This document shows positions 1 through 9,779 of a DNA stretch of 64,000 bases, piece after piece; the stretch's first letter is position 1, and the number at the start of each line of letters is the position of its first letter. The DNA lies in the NCBI RefSeq assembly GCF_048323675.1, contig NZ_JBLWFK010000004.1, positions 186,001 through 250,000 on the forward strand. The letters are read 5' to 3'. A program made the position numbers and the translations under genes. The notes under the pieces are model-generated. The model saw nothing but the letters and a program-made list of their open reading frames with translations. It did no database searches and had not been told where the DNA came from. This DNA comes from Mangrovimicrobium sp048323675. Lineage in GTDB: Bacteria; Pseudomonadota; Gammaproteobacteria; Pseudomonadales; Halieaceae.

Positions 1-1
1 C

Positions 2-1132
2 GCGGGCCAGGATGTCGAGGTCGCTTTCGATGAAAGTGGTCACGGCACCCACCTGGTGAGCGCCCTGGCAAACAGCGGCAAGACCCTGCAGGGCGGACGC
101 CCGACCGGCAGCTTCAGAGGCATCGCACCCGACGCGCGGGTTATACCGATCAAGGCCTTCCGCGAGAATGGACAGGGCTCAATGCTCGACATCGTACGCG
201 GCATCCAGTGGGCCGTGGACAACCGGAACCGCTACGCTATCAGAGTGCTCAACCTTTCGTTTGCCGCCCGCCCTCGCTGGCCCTACTTCCTCGATCCCAT
301 CAACCAGGCCGTGATGCAGGCCTGGAGGGCAGGCATCGTGGTCATCGCCGCCGCCGGTAACGAAGGCCCAGAGCTGATGACCATCGGCTCTCCCGGCAAT
401 ACCCCCTATATCATCACCGTCGGCGCGGTCACCGATTCCTGGACACCCACGGACAGGGCGGATGACTATATCCCGGATTTTTCCTCTCGCGGCCCAACTC
501 CGGAAGCCCATATAAAGCCCGATATCGTTGCCCCCGGGGGACACATCACCGGACTGATCAGACCCGGCTCGGGACTGACCCTCGAACACCCCGAATATCT
601 CCTCGACCCGGACACCTTCGTGCTGACCGGCTCATCACAAGCGGCCGCCATCGTGTCCGGCCTGACCGCACTGCTCCTGCAACTGGAACCGGAGCTCTCC
701 CCCGATGACGTGAAATGCAAACTGCTTACCGGCGCCGACCCGGCGATCAACAGCGATGGCAAACTCGCCTACAGCCCCTTCGAACAGGGACAGGGCTACG
801 CCAACGTCATTCGCGCGGTGCTGATCGGCGAGCGCGGCTGTGGCAATACCGGCCTTGATATCGACAAGGACCTCGCCATGCAGGAGCACTTCGAGGGCCC
901 TTCGATTGTCGACAGTGCCGGCAACATTACCCTGCCCAACCTCAACCAGATACTCTCCCCCATCCCCGCGGCCAAGGGCCACAGCGATACCCGCGCCTGG
1001 GGTATAAAAGCCCATATCGAGCGTGAAGCACCCGACCCGGCAGCAGCGGCAGCGGCAGAACCGCCGCTGGACTGGGAACTCCTGTATGAGCTCGAACGCG
1101 AGCGCGTGGAAAAAATTCAGAACGCCCCCTGA
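2..1132 (+). CDS. Subtilisin-like serine protease (S8 family), 5'-truncated by the window edge
   Basis: The reading frame is open from the left edge, so the N-terminus, including the catalytic Asp, lies outside the window. Visible catalytic elements: the His box SGHGTH (His at residue 14 of the visible part), the oxyanion Asn in AAGNEGP (about residue 120) and the Ser box TGSSQAAA (about residue 212), a variant of the usual GTSMAAP. The box DFSSRGP is also typical of subtilases. The last ~90 residues, rich in Ala and Glu, lie beyond the catalytic domain and resemble nothing I recognise. The GTG at 56 is internal because the His box lies upstream of it. The next gene downstream encodes a secreted repeat protein, which might be a substrate, but nothing in the sequence proves this. 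Confidence 0.9.
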   Translation, partial: AGQDVEVAFDESGHGTHLVSALANSGKTLQGGRPTGSFRGIAPDARVIPIKAFRENGQGSMLDIVRGIQWAVDNRNRYAIRVLNLSFAARPRWPYFLDPINQAVMQAWRAGIVVIAAAGNEGPELMTIGSPGNTPYIITVGAVTDSWTPTDRADDYIPDFSSRGPTPEAHIKPDIVAPGGHITGLIRPGSGLTLEHPEYLLDPDTFVLTGSSQAAAIVSGLTALLLQLEPELSPDDVKCKLLTGADPAINSDGKLAYSPFEQGQGYANVIRAVLIGERGCGNTGLDIDKDLAMQEHFEGPSIVDSAGNITLPNLNQILSPIPAAKGHSDTRAWGIKAHIEREAPDPAAAAAAEPPLDWELLYELERERVEKIQNAP

Positions 1133-1422
1133 AGCCCGCCATTGGGCGCCTCTCCCACCCCGAAATCGACACTTATTCTTTTAATTTCAACAGGTTACAA
1201 GACCTCCCTGCCAGCCTGCGCTAAATTTGCCCGCTAAACCCCCAAAACGACCTAACCCAAAATGGGTATTGGTACCAATTCAGAAAGCTACTCAGTGCTC
1301 GTATAACAAAGTCAAGCACTCAAATCGAGGTTTGTGACCTCAATCTCATAGAATGTGCGGGAAGCTTGAAACGAGTCACAGATGGTGACAGCCACTCTGG
1401 CCAGAGAAAGGACGTACGAACA
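1133..1422. other. Non-coding gap upstream of the repeat-protein gene
   Basis: No convincing ORF. The stretch holds a small palindrome TTGGTACCAA near 1270 and an inverted repeat AGTGCT/AGCACT (about 1294-1320) flanking a TATAAC box, so the promoter of the following gene probably lies here. I see no clear -35 element. Confidence 0.4.
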
Positions 1423-1971
1423 ATGACTACTAAATCCGCTTTGAAGATTGCATCCATCGGCACCCTCGCCGCAGTACTGCTCACCCCCCTGAGCAGCCTC
1501 GCAGAGGTTAATTCACAAAGCACTGGCGCCACTCAGTCCAGCCACAGTCTCGTTCACCGCGTCAGCCACACCCTGGCCAACGACCGGACCTACGCAGCTT
1601 CCGGCAATTCAGGCTATAAGTGGGCCAAAGGCACCCAGGCGACCGAAACCAGCGCCACTTGGGCTACCAAAGCCAATGCCCAGGCCGGTTACAAGTGGAA
1701 TAACGCCGTTGCAGCTGAGCAAAACAATGAACAAGGTTATGCCAGCAATGCAAACTACCAGTGGGGGAGCATGAGCTTTTCGGAGCAGTCGGCGTACAAA
1801 TGGGGACTTAGAAACTTCTCTGAGCAGTCTGCATACAAATGGGGCCTCCGTAATTTTCCAGAACAGTCGGCATATAAGTGGGGGCTGCGTAGCTTTTCCG
1901 AACAATCTGCATACAAGTGGGGCCTTCGTGGCTTCTCCCAGCAGTCTGCTTACAAATGGGGACTCCGATAG
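1423..1971 (+). CDS. Small secreted protein with five C-terminal 13-residue tandem repeats; unknown function
   Basis: About 182 residues. I chose the ATG at 1423 because it is followed directly by a clean signal peptide (MTTKSALKIASIGTLAAVLL..., predicted cleavage after LSSLA) and preceded by AAAGGA; the upstream ATG at 1366 would add a charged extension. After a Ser/Thr/Ala-rich stretch come degenerate units containing GYKW, GYKW and YQW, then five near-perfect units of consensus FSEQSAYKWGLRN running to the stop codon. The units are rich in aromatic and basic residues, with a conserved Arg at position 12. I do not recognise the family. Possibilities are a repeat-peptide precursor cut by a protease (a subtilase gene lies upstream), a surface or matrix protein, or an amyloid-like fibre. 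The gene ends at its own terminator. Confidence 0.75.
   Translation: MTTKSALKIASIGTLAAVLLTPLSSLAEVNSQSTGATQSSHSLVHRVSHTLANDRTYAASGNSGYKWAKGTQATETSATWATKANAQAGYKWNNAVAAEQNNEQGYASNANYQWGSMSFSEQSAYKWGLRNFSEQSAYKWGLRNFPEQSAYKWGLRSFSEQSAYKWGLRGFSQQSAYKWGLR
1777..1968 (+). repeat. Five in-frame tandem repeats of 39 nt (13 codons)
   Basis: Units start at 1777, 1816, 1855, 1894 and 1933; the last lacks its 13th codon and is followed by the TAG stop. Units 1 and 2 encode the same 13 residues but differ in 8 of 13 codons, all synonymously. The protein sequence is therefore being kept while the DNA drifts. Confidence 0.95.
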
Positions 1972-2025
1972 CCAAATCGGTGTTTGAGTTCATATCAAAC
2001 TAGCTTTACTCAACCTTCTAACCCC

Positions 2026-2063
2026 AAAGGGCTCCTAGCATAAATACGCTAGGAGCCCTTTTC
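2026..2063 (+). terminator. Rho-independent terminator after the repeat-protein gene
   Basis: Perfect 14-bp stem (AAAGGGCTCCTAGC with its complement), an 8-nt loop, and a short T-run (CCCTTTTC). It separates the repeat-protein transcript from the sensor kinase genes. Confidence 0.9.
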
Positions 2064-2153
2064 ATTATTAACATAATGAATAGGTTTGGGGTTTATCTAT
2101 ATAATCAAAATTAGGTATATCTTCACGAACTACTCTTTCGATTAGTAGCAAGC

Positions 2154-5100
2154 ATGCGGAATTTTATTTTTTTCATAACGCTAGCTTTTACTGCAATATT
2201 CCCAAGCCCAAGCAGGGCTATAGTGGCGTTCGCACCTACGATCGACTTTTACGAAGCCCCTTTTTCAAAAGACCTTACACAACAGACTGTTATCCAATCA
2301 TTTCAGGACTCCAGGGGCGCACTCTGGCTCGCAACCCAGGAGGGTCTGAACAGATATACTGGACTAAGGCTGAACAATTTTAGGCATATCCCTGGTGATA
2401 CAGCCTCAATATCATCAAATAACGTATCAAGAATTGCCGAAGACGGAAGAGGCGACATCTGGATTTCCACATTAGGAGCTGGAATTAATCGATACGACCC
2501 AATTTCCAATAGCTTCATCCAACTTCGATCCGACCCCAACAACAGAAATACGCCCCTTTCTGATACAGTCACGACCATATTCTGGGACAACGCCCACCAG
2601 ATTTTATGGATTGGTTATAACAATGGACTGAGTATTTTCGACCCCACAGAGTCATCTTTTCGACATTTTACTTCAGCGTCAGGATCACTACCGACAACCG
2701 GACTTATATACGACTTTGCTCAAACGAGTGACGGTTTCGTTTGGGCGGGAACAGAAAGCGCAGGACTTATTCGACTGGAAGTGGGATACACAAATTCTAC
2801 GAGGACAGTATCAAGCCAGGCAGTGGAAATACCAAATGATAGAACCTCAGTAACACGAGTAACCTCCACGAGTCATGATGACCTATGGATAGCCACTCCA
2901 GACGTTGGGGTTTTTAGATATGACCCAAAATCTGAAGACCTGAAACACTACGAACATTCAGCCACCAACAGTGCATCAATATCCTCGAACAAGATTTTTG
3001 ATATCTTTGAAGACGACCGCGGGCGAATTTGGGTCGCCACAGTTGAGGGGCTCAATCTAATAACACCTCAGAAAAATGCAGTAACGACGTTTATCCATAC
3101 AACGTCAAATTTACCCTCAAATATGATTACAAGTATTTATCAAACACGGGAGGGATTGTTTTGGATTGGCACAATGAACGGCTTGGTATCCGGCAGCGAA
3201 GTTCATATACCCAAATTCGATTCAAATAACTCAAAGCTATCGAGCAACGGGGTAAATGCCTTCGCCGAAACTTCAGATGGCACTCTTTGGGTTGGAACCG
3301 ACAATGGTCTAAACAGGTTGCGCCCCAATAAGACAAACTTCGAATGGATCAATGAGTACTCCAAGCCAAGCATTTCGAGTTCCGTAATAATGAGCCTAAT
3401 GGGAAACAAGCAGACCCTGTGGATTGGCACATATGATGCGGGACTGAATATTATCGACCTTAACACCGAAGAGGTTAAAGTTTTCCGACACAGTCGCTTT
3501 AACGACGAAACAATAGGAGCAAATGGCGTTACGTCCATTTTAAAAACCAACTCAAATCTTGTCTTAGTTGGCACATATGGGGGCGGACTGAGCACATTCA
3601 CTCCAGATGGAAATTTAATCAAAACCTTCCGCCACACTGCAAATGTTAGCAATTCTCTAAGCAGTGACATGGTAATTGCACTTTATGAAGATTCTTTTGG
3701 CTACGTATGGGTCGGAACTGAAAACGGCCTAAATAGATTTGACATCAAGAATAATGAATTCACCCAATTTTTGAGCGACCCACGAAAGGCAAATAGTCTA
3801 ACCAGCGATACTATTTGGGAATTCTATGAAGACGATGAATCTAACCTCTGGATAGGGTCATCTGGAGGAGGATTAATATCATGGCCTGCCCAAGAACGCC
3901 TTCACCTAAACCCGTACTTTGTAAGCTTTTCGGCAAAACTTGAAATAGCCAGTTCTGATATCTACGGAATAACCAGCGACGCGGAAGGCAATCTGTGGCT
4001 CTCTCATAACCGAGGAATCACAAGCATTAATAAGGATAAAACCGGGACAACAAAGTATGGCATACGAGATGGCCTACAAAGCACTGAGTTCAATATGGGT
4101 GCTTCATTTAAGGGAGAAGATGGATCCATTTACTTTGGCGGCCCAAGAGGCTTCAACATAATTCCCAATGATTTCACTGATAACGAAAGCATAGAACCAC
4201 TCGTGGCGATTTCATCAATAAAGATAATGAATTCACCAGCAAAATTGAATTCGCCACCGTATGAACTTAGTCAATTAGATCTAACTTACAAAGATAGATT
4301 CATAACAATTGAAGCGTACGCCTCAGACTATAAAAACCCTGACCTAGTGCAGTATGCTTACAAACTTGAAGGTATTCATAAGGACTGGATCATATCCGAA
4401 GACTCTCACATCGCTTCGTTTACTACCCTACCTCCAGGAGAATACAAATTACGCTTCGCTGCAGCTAATCCAAGTGGGATTTGGAACTGGGATGCGATCA
4501 GCTTGCCAATCGTAGTTCACCCGCCACCGTGGCTAAGCAACTATGCCTACTCTCTATACGCCATAACTCTAATGCTGCTACTTTTTCTAGTCTACAGGAG
4601 ACATAACTCCCAACAATTAATAGCGATAGCCCGACAAAAGGAACTTGAAAAAAAGGTTCAGGAACGTACAGCAGACCTACAAATCGCCAGAGCTGCAGCC
4701 GAATCTGCCAACAAAGCTAAATCTAACTTCTTAGCTACTATGACCCACGAGATTCGAACACCTCTGCACGGCATGATTGGAATGACTCAATTGCTCATGC
4801 AGACCGATTTAAATGAACAACAAAAGCAATTCACCAAAGCAGCCCATAACAGTGGGCAATCACTACTAAAAATTATCAACGAAATTCTAGACCTCTCAAA
4901 AATTGAAGCTTCGAAAGTAGAAATTGAAAAGACCGAATTCGATATTGTTGAGCTTCTGGATGAGACCTGCTACTTACAAAGCGAACCCGCTGCTCGAAAG
5001 GGTATATACATCTACAATATATACGACCCTTCCTTAGCAGAATTGGCCATTGGCGACCCTACTAAAATACGCCAGGTCGTTATGAACCTCTTAAGTAATG

Positions 5101-6623
5101 CGATTAAATTCACCCACAAAGGTGAAGTTGTTTTGTACGCGAGCACAACTAAAATTGATGAAGAAGTCGATGAGCATACTTTATTGGTAAGAGTTTCTGA
5201 CAGCGGTATCGGCATGGATTCGGAAACTCAAGGAAAAATATTCGACGTTTTTAGTCAGGCAGACTCGAGCATAACAAGGGAATACGGCGGCACTGGGCTC
5301 GGGCTTTCTATCTCCAAACAATATGTTGAACTCATGAATGGGACGATCACCGTTGAATCCGAGCCGGGCAAAGGAAGCACTTTCACAATTAAAATTCCGA
5401 TCGATGTTTTCAAGCATCGGAAAATTAACAGCAAAAATCTGAAACACGAAGTTTGTATCATCACAAAAAATGAAAAAGTAAAACTTCTTCTTGAATCACA
5501 CCTTTCACTACTTGGCTACTCTCACGTTAGCAGAAGTCAATTGGAAAAACTCAGTGAGAAACAAATTTATATATTAGATACACTAACGTCTAATTACGAA
5601 ATCAATTTTGAAGAAAAGGGTATACCCGACGCGACCTCGGCGGTCAGGGGATTTAAACTGTCAACAATTTCCAATCATCCCATGAAAATAAAAAACCTGG
5701 ATTGGCCTAGTATTCTTATTCCAATCAAGTCGAAATCACTGGATCTCACCCTGAATCATCTTAAACTTGAAATTGAGAGCGAGGTACGAATAGCACCACG
5801 AGATATTTCTCACAAAAGCAGCCCCAAAATTCATGTCTTAATTGCAGAAGACGTCGAAACCAACCAAAGAATTCTTTCAGAAACCCTGAAGTTGATTGGG
5901 TGCACTTGGGATATCGCAATAAACGGTAAAGAGGCTTTCGATCGCTACAAGTCCGATCAATATGACATCGTTTTTATGGACTGCCAAATGCCAGTAATGG
6001 ATGGAATAACGGCAACAAAACTGATCCGGGAATATGAGAAGGAAAGTAATCATCAGAGGACTCCTATAGTAGCGCTTACAGCAGGGATAGAAGCGCTGGA
6101 TCCTTCACGATTTTCTTCAGCTGGAATGGACTTCTATGTAAACAAACCATTTTCACTTTCTGAGATAGATGAAATTGTAAGATCGATTTCCAACAGTGCT
6201 ACCAGCAAGCCAAACAAAAGCACTCACACACCCTCTCCGTCAGTTGAACAAGACAAAGAACCAATAATTGACGAATCTACCTTCGACTCAATTGTTGAAC
6301 TCTCTATAAAATCAGGTTCTGAATTACTACCTATAATATTCCGAGAATATATTTCACAGATGGAAACGAAGTTATCAGAACTATCGCTAATTGATTTTAA
6401 TAATGAGAAAAGACGAGGCTCGCAAACGGCTCATGCCATCAAATCCATGAGCGCCAATATAGGGGCGAATAGAGTCAGATTAATCAGCGCGGAACTGGAA
6501 AAGTCATATGGAAATGACACCACATCGAAAGACTTCATCCGAGATCTTCAAGAAAACCTCAAATCGTCATTTGATGAGTTTGTTGATTATTCACAAGATA
6601 AATTTTCAATTAAGGCCATCTAG
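2154..6623 (+). CDS. Hybrid sensor histidine kinase with a periplasmic two-component-regulator beta-propeller
   Basis: 1489 residues. Order: signal peptide (1-22); about 650 residues of Reg_prop propeller repeats with recurring (L/V)WIGT and GLNR/GLS motifs; a Y_Y_Y domain (about 690-790); one membrane helix (about 796-818); a coiled linker; HisKA with MTHEIRTP and phospho-acceptor His865; HATPase_c (about 970-1090) with its N box and DSGIGM/GTGLGL; a receiver-like segment without acceptor residues (about 1100-1215); a true receiver with IVFMDCQMPVMDG (Asp1276); and an HPt domain with AHAIKS (His1427). This gives a complete His-Asp-His relay with no DNA-binding domain, so the output regulator must be encoded elsewhere. 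Related propeller hybrids sense polysaccharides or other extracellular ligands. The DNA is visibly AT-richer than the regions to the right. Confidence 0.95.
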   Translation: MRNFIFFITLAFTAIFPSPSRAIVAFAPTIDFYEAPFSKDLTQQTVIQSFQDSRGALWLATQEGLNRYTGLRLNNFRHIPGDTASISSNNVSRIAEDGRGDIWISTLGAGINRYDPISNSFIQLRSDPNNRNTPLSDTVTTIFWDNAHQILWIGYNNGLSIFDPTESSFRHFTSASGSLPTTGLIYDFAQTSDGFVWAGTESAGLIRLEVGYTNSTRTVSSQAVEIPNDRTSVTRVTSTSHDDLWIATPDVGVFRYDPKSEDLKHYEHSATNSASISSNKIFDIFEDDRGRIWVATVEGLNLITPQKNAVTTFIHTTSNLPSNMITSIYQTREGLFWIGTMNGLVSGSEVHIPKFDSNNSKLSSNGVNAFAETSDGTLWVGTDNGLNRLRPNKTNFEWINEYSKPSISSSVIMSLMGNKQTLWIGTYDAGLNIIDLNTEEVKVFRHSRFNDETIGANGVTSILKTNSNLVLVGTYGGGLSTFTPDGNLIKTFRHTANVSNSLSSDMVIALYEDSFGYVWVGTENGLNRFDIKNNEFTQFLSDPRKANSLTSDTIWEFYEDDESNLWIGSSGGGLISWPAQERLHLNPYFVSFSAKLEIASSDIYGITSDAEGNLWLSHNRGITSINKDKTGTTKYGIRDGLQSTEFNMGASFKGEDGSIYFGGPRGFNIIPNDFTDNESIEPLVAISSIKIMNSPAKLNSPPYELSQLDLTYKDRFITIEAYASDYKNPDLVQYAYKLEGIHKDWIISEDSHIASFTTLPPGEYKLRFAAANPSGIWNWDAISLPIVVHPPPWLSNYAYSLYAITLMLLLFLVYRRHNSQQLIAIARQKELEKKVQERTADLQIARAAAESANKAKSNFLATMTHEIRTPLHGMIGMTQLLMQTDLNEQQKQFTKAAHNSGQSLLKIINEILDLSKIEASKVEIEKTEFDIVELLDETCYLQSEPAARKGIYIYNIYDPSLAELAIGDPTKIRQVVMNLLSNAIKFTHKGEVVLYASTTKIDEEVDEHTLLVRVSDSGIGMDSETQGKIFDVFSQADSSITREYGGTGLGLSISKQYVELMNGTITVESEPGKGSTFTIKIPIDVFKHRKINSKNLKHEVCIITKNEKVKLLLESHLSLLGYSHVSRSQLEKLSEKQIYILDTLTSNYEINFEEKGIPDATSAVRGFKLSTISNHPMKIKNLDWPSILIPIKSKSLDLTLNHLKLEIESEVRIAPRDISHKSSPKIHVLIAEDVETNQRILSETLKLIGCTWDIAINGKEAFDRYKSDQYDIVFMDCQMPVMDGITATKLIREYEKESNHQRTPIVALTAGIEALDPSRFSSAGMDFYVNKPFSLSEIDEIVRSISNSATSKPNKSTHTPSPSVEQDKEPIIDESTFDSIVELSIKSGSELLPIIFREYISQMETKLSELSLIDFNNEKRRGSQTAHAIKSMSANIGANRVRLISAELEKSYGNDTTSKDFIRDLQENLKSSFDEFVDYSQDKFSIKAI

Positions 6624-9600
6624 AAAAATATTTTTTCCTACAACCGCAATACTTCTTTTAAATTTCCTACTAATAATTCCTTTATTTAGTGAAGCATGTC
6701 ACGCCACGATAAACGACCGCAACTATCACATCGCAGAATCAAGCCTGAATCACGACATTGAAGAGCCAACAATATCGAGTATCTACAAGGATTCCAGTGA
6801 CCATCTTTGGATAGGAACACAACATGGTGTGTATAAATTTAACGGTAACAATTTCAGAAAGCTAAAGACCGATGAACCTCGCGACTCCTCTGCAACATCA
6901 AATATTTCTGGAATTACAGAGGATCAAAATGGAAGTGTTATTGTCGTCACACACCCTGGAAAAATATATAGATGGAACTCGGAAACTCAAATATTGGAAG
7001 ATACATATTTCACGAGCAAGAGACTAAATTCCGGATCTGTAAAACTACTGTTCAAAGAGAAAAATACATTATTCTTAAGCACTCGATCCGGACTTGAAAT
7101 CGCAACCTTGGGCAGTTTTAAAAACTTCCAATGGGTCGGAGAACTGCTAAAAGAAAAAATAACTGGCGAAATAGTTGATGGCCACAGTTACTCTGATCAG
7201 TATCTTATCTTCATCGACACAAACACAATCTATATTTTATGCCGAAAAACAAAGTCGTTAATTCAAATCAATATCCCAAACCATTTTCAAGAAATATCAG
7301 CATCACAGACCCTTCCTGATAACTCCTTGTTAGTAGCAACAAAGAACAATAATCTCATAACATATTCACTTGAAAGCCTAAAGATTACGAAACACATTAA
7401 TCTCGAAATAGGAAACCAAACACAAATAACTGATATAGCTGTAGAAGCTTCTACTATCTGGATAGGAACGAATAATGGGATCTATTTAACTGATCTAAAT
7501 GGAGTAATTCTTGCTCACTTTAATCAGAAGAACTCTGACTTATCGCATGACTATATAACTAAATTGCAACCCGAAGACCAACTTTGGATTGGAACCTTTC
7601 AGGGAATTAATCGTGGTGTGAATTCCAAAATAATAACGTTTACACCAGATAATTCTGAAATCTACAGTGACGTTCTCGCTTTCGAAGAAGACAAATTGGG
7701 AAATTTCTGGATAGGAACATATAACGGACTCTTTAAAACAGACTCGAAATATCAAAACCTTGAGAGAGTGACCTGGTTAGATAGTTATAATCACCCACTG
7801 AAGATTATGACACTCGCATTGCGAGAGGATAAGTTATGGATAGGTCTTCAAGACTCTGGACTTATTATCGCCAATATTTCAACCAGCACATACGAACCTT
7901 TCTATCCTGAACTCCTGAAAAGTACTCAAATATCAAAAATCCTTCACGATAACAGCAGGACCTGGATTTCAACATTCGACAACGGAGTTTATCTATTCGA
8001 GGACACAAAGCCCCCCACTCATTTTGAACCCTTAGACAATCCTAGCTTCATTGGTCTTTATAAAATTTCTACGGATTTTATATTCGCTTCCGCCGAACAG
8101 GGCTTATACCGCATCAATATAGAGGGCAGTTCTTTTGAAAGAATGGGGTTATTTGATGAATATGGCACTGAACTCAAAATCGTCATATTTTCAATTTTAG
8201 AAGGGAGTAATGGTAATATTTATTTTGGCACTAAAGATCATGGCGTCTATGTTACTAATATAAAAAAAATATCACTTGATGATATTGTTCTTCGTCGGCT
8301 TTCATCCCAGGATGAACTATTAGAGAAAACTGTTTATGGAATATTGGAAGGCTTAAATAGTCACATTTGGGCATCTACTAACAAAGGAGTTTTTAAGCTT
8401 TCACAGAGCGGAGAAACAATCTCTCGGCTAACAGCATCCAATGGCCTACAAGATAACGACTTCAACTATGGATCGTACTTCAAGTCTAGCAATAACGATA
8501 TTATATTCGGTGGAGTTAGGGGATTTAGCGTTATCGATCAAAAAGATACTTGGAAAGCTTTGGAGCAACCCAATATTTACATTAACTCAGTATCGGGACC
8601 GGGATTCAGTTGGGCAATAGATCCAGTGGCCTCACTAAAAACTGAACTCAAGATACCCGAATATCGCAATGATTTTTCCATTGTTTTTAGCGTGGCTGAC
8701 TTTGTAGATCCTAAACTGAATCGATATAAATATAGACTATTTCCAACTGATACTAGCTGGACAGATAGCGGTAATATAAACGTGGCTTCGTATTCAAGTC
8801 TCCCCGTAGGAAAGTACACATTTAAGGTGATAGGTGCCAATGCTAACGGCGCATGGAATACCGCAGGTGCAACTATAGATTTCCAGATCGTCGGAAATTG
8901 GTGGAAATCGAAGTTGGCATATCTCGCATACATCACAATTCTATTTGTATTATTTTGGTTAATCCTGCGCACATACCGAATCCACATTCTAAAAAATCAA
9001 GCCCTCGAACGTGTAAGCGAGATGGAACGCGGCGCATTCCTCAATCAAAACGAACTGGAAGAGGAGCGTGACTATCAGGATGGCGTAATTGACGCTATAA
9101 AGACCCAGAATCACGCAATAATGGATATCATTAAAACATGCATCCTCGATACAAATAGCTCTCCAGTCCAGTACAAAAAGATTGCCAGCCAACTCGACCT
9201 CCTGCAGGAAATCGAACAGTTCTACGTCTACCAGACGGGTTACCTCGGATTCGATCTACACACTTTTGTGGAAAATATCGTGATTGGCACACTTGTTAAC
9301 AAGGAATTTGATAACCATCACGTAGTCGTTATCAATTCAACGTCCAGGCAAATCATTCCGGCAAATATTGGCTCCACCCTCGCGGTGATAATCTTTGAAC
9401 TGGCAAGTAATTCACTTCGCCACGGTTTCGTTGCAGACTCGCCAGTAAACTACATTGATATCTTTTTCGCTTTAAATAGCACAGACAACACCTCCAACCA
9501 TTACTTTTTGCGGTATAGCGATGACGGCATCGGCTTCCCCCAGGGCATTGATCCTCTGTCGGTTAACTCTACCGGGCTCTCACTGGTGAGATCACTATCC

Positions 9601-9687
9601 CAATCATTCCACGGCGATCTGTCCGATCGCAGCACCGACGAACAGACCATACTTTGCCTTAGCATCCCTATGCCGGTTACCCATTAA
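6574..9687 (+). CDS. Second beta-propeller sensor with HisKA_2/HATPase-like C-terminus
   Basis: About 1037 residues. The start overlaps the previous gene by 50 nt. The ATG at 6574 is the last plausible ATG before the signal/anchor segment; an ATG at 6508 would overlap further. Order: signal sequence (ending SEACHA), Reg_prop repeats, Y_Y_Y domain, membrane helix (about 776-800), coiled coil, a HisKA_2-like dimerisation segment with possible acceptor His in TQNHAIMDIIK, and HATPase_c with the N box FELASNSLRHGF and DDGIGFP. There is no receiver or HPt. Blocks such as GLQDNDFNYGSYFK match GLQSTEFNMGASFK in the upstream kinase, so the two probably arose by duplication with replacement of the kinase module. 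The overlap implies translational coupling and possibly a shared signalling complex. Confidence 0.88.
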   Translation: MSLLIIHKINFQLRPSRKIFFPTTAILLLNFLLIIPLFSEACHATINDRNYHIAESSLNHDIEEPTISSIYKDSSDHLWIGTQHGVYKFNGNNFRKLKTDEPRDSSATSNISGITEDQNGSVIVVTHPGKIYRWNSETQILEDTYFTSKRLNSGSVKLLFKEKNTLFLSTRSGLEIATLGSFKNFQWVGELLKEKITGEIVDGHSYSDQYLIFIDTNTIYILCRKTKSLIQINIPNHFQEISASQTLPDNSLLVATKNNNLITYSLESLKITKHINLEIGNQTQITDIAVEASTIWIGTNNGIYLTDLNGVILAHFNQKNSDLSHDYITKLQPEDQLWIGTFQGINRGVNSKIITFTPDNSEIYSDVLAFEEDKLGNFWIGTYNGLFKTDSKYQNLERVTWLDSYNHPLKIMTLALREDKLWIGLQDSGLIIANISTSTYEPFYPELLKSTQISKILHDNSRTWISTFDNGVYLFEDTKPPTHFEPLDNPSFIGLYKISTDFIFASAEQGLYRINIEGSSFERMGLFDEYGTELKIVIFSILEGSNGNIYFGTKDHGVYVTNIKKISLDDIVLRRLSSQDELLEKTVYGILEGLNSHIWASTNKGVFKLSQSGETISRLTASNGLQDNDFNYGSYFKSSNNDIIFGGVRGFSVIDQKDTWKALEQPNIYINSVSGPGFSWAIDPVASLKTELKIPEYRNDFSIVFSVADFVDPKLNRYKYRLFPTDTSWTDSGNINVASYSSLPVGKYTFKVIGANANGAWNTAGATIDFQIVGNWWKSKLAYLAYITILFVLFWLILRTYRIHILKNQALERVSEMERGAFLNQNELEEERDYQDGVIDAIKTQNHAIMDIIKTCILDTNSSPVQYKKIASQLDLLQEIEQFYVYQTGYLGFDLHTFVENIVIGTLVNKEFDNHHVVVINSTSRQIIPANIGSTLAVIIFELASNSLRHGFVADSPVNYIDIFFALNSTDNTSNHYFLRYSDDGIGFPQGIDPLSVNSTGLSLVRSLSQSFHGDLSDRSTDEQTILCLSIPMPVTH

Positions 9688-9779
9688 CATTGATTAGCTA
9701 ACATTGCGGTCCGCGCGTTTCAGAAATACTATTGCAGGACTCTGGCATCGGATCCAAGGGATCTATTGGCACTTTATGT

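Noticed and set aside
1777..1968. Tandem 39-nt repeats considered as a CRISPR array
   Set aside because: The repeats are contiguous with no spacers and encode an in-frame protein repeat that ends in the stop codon.
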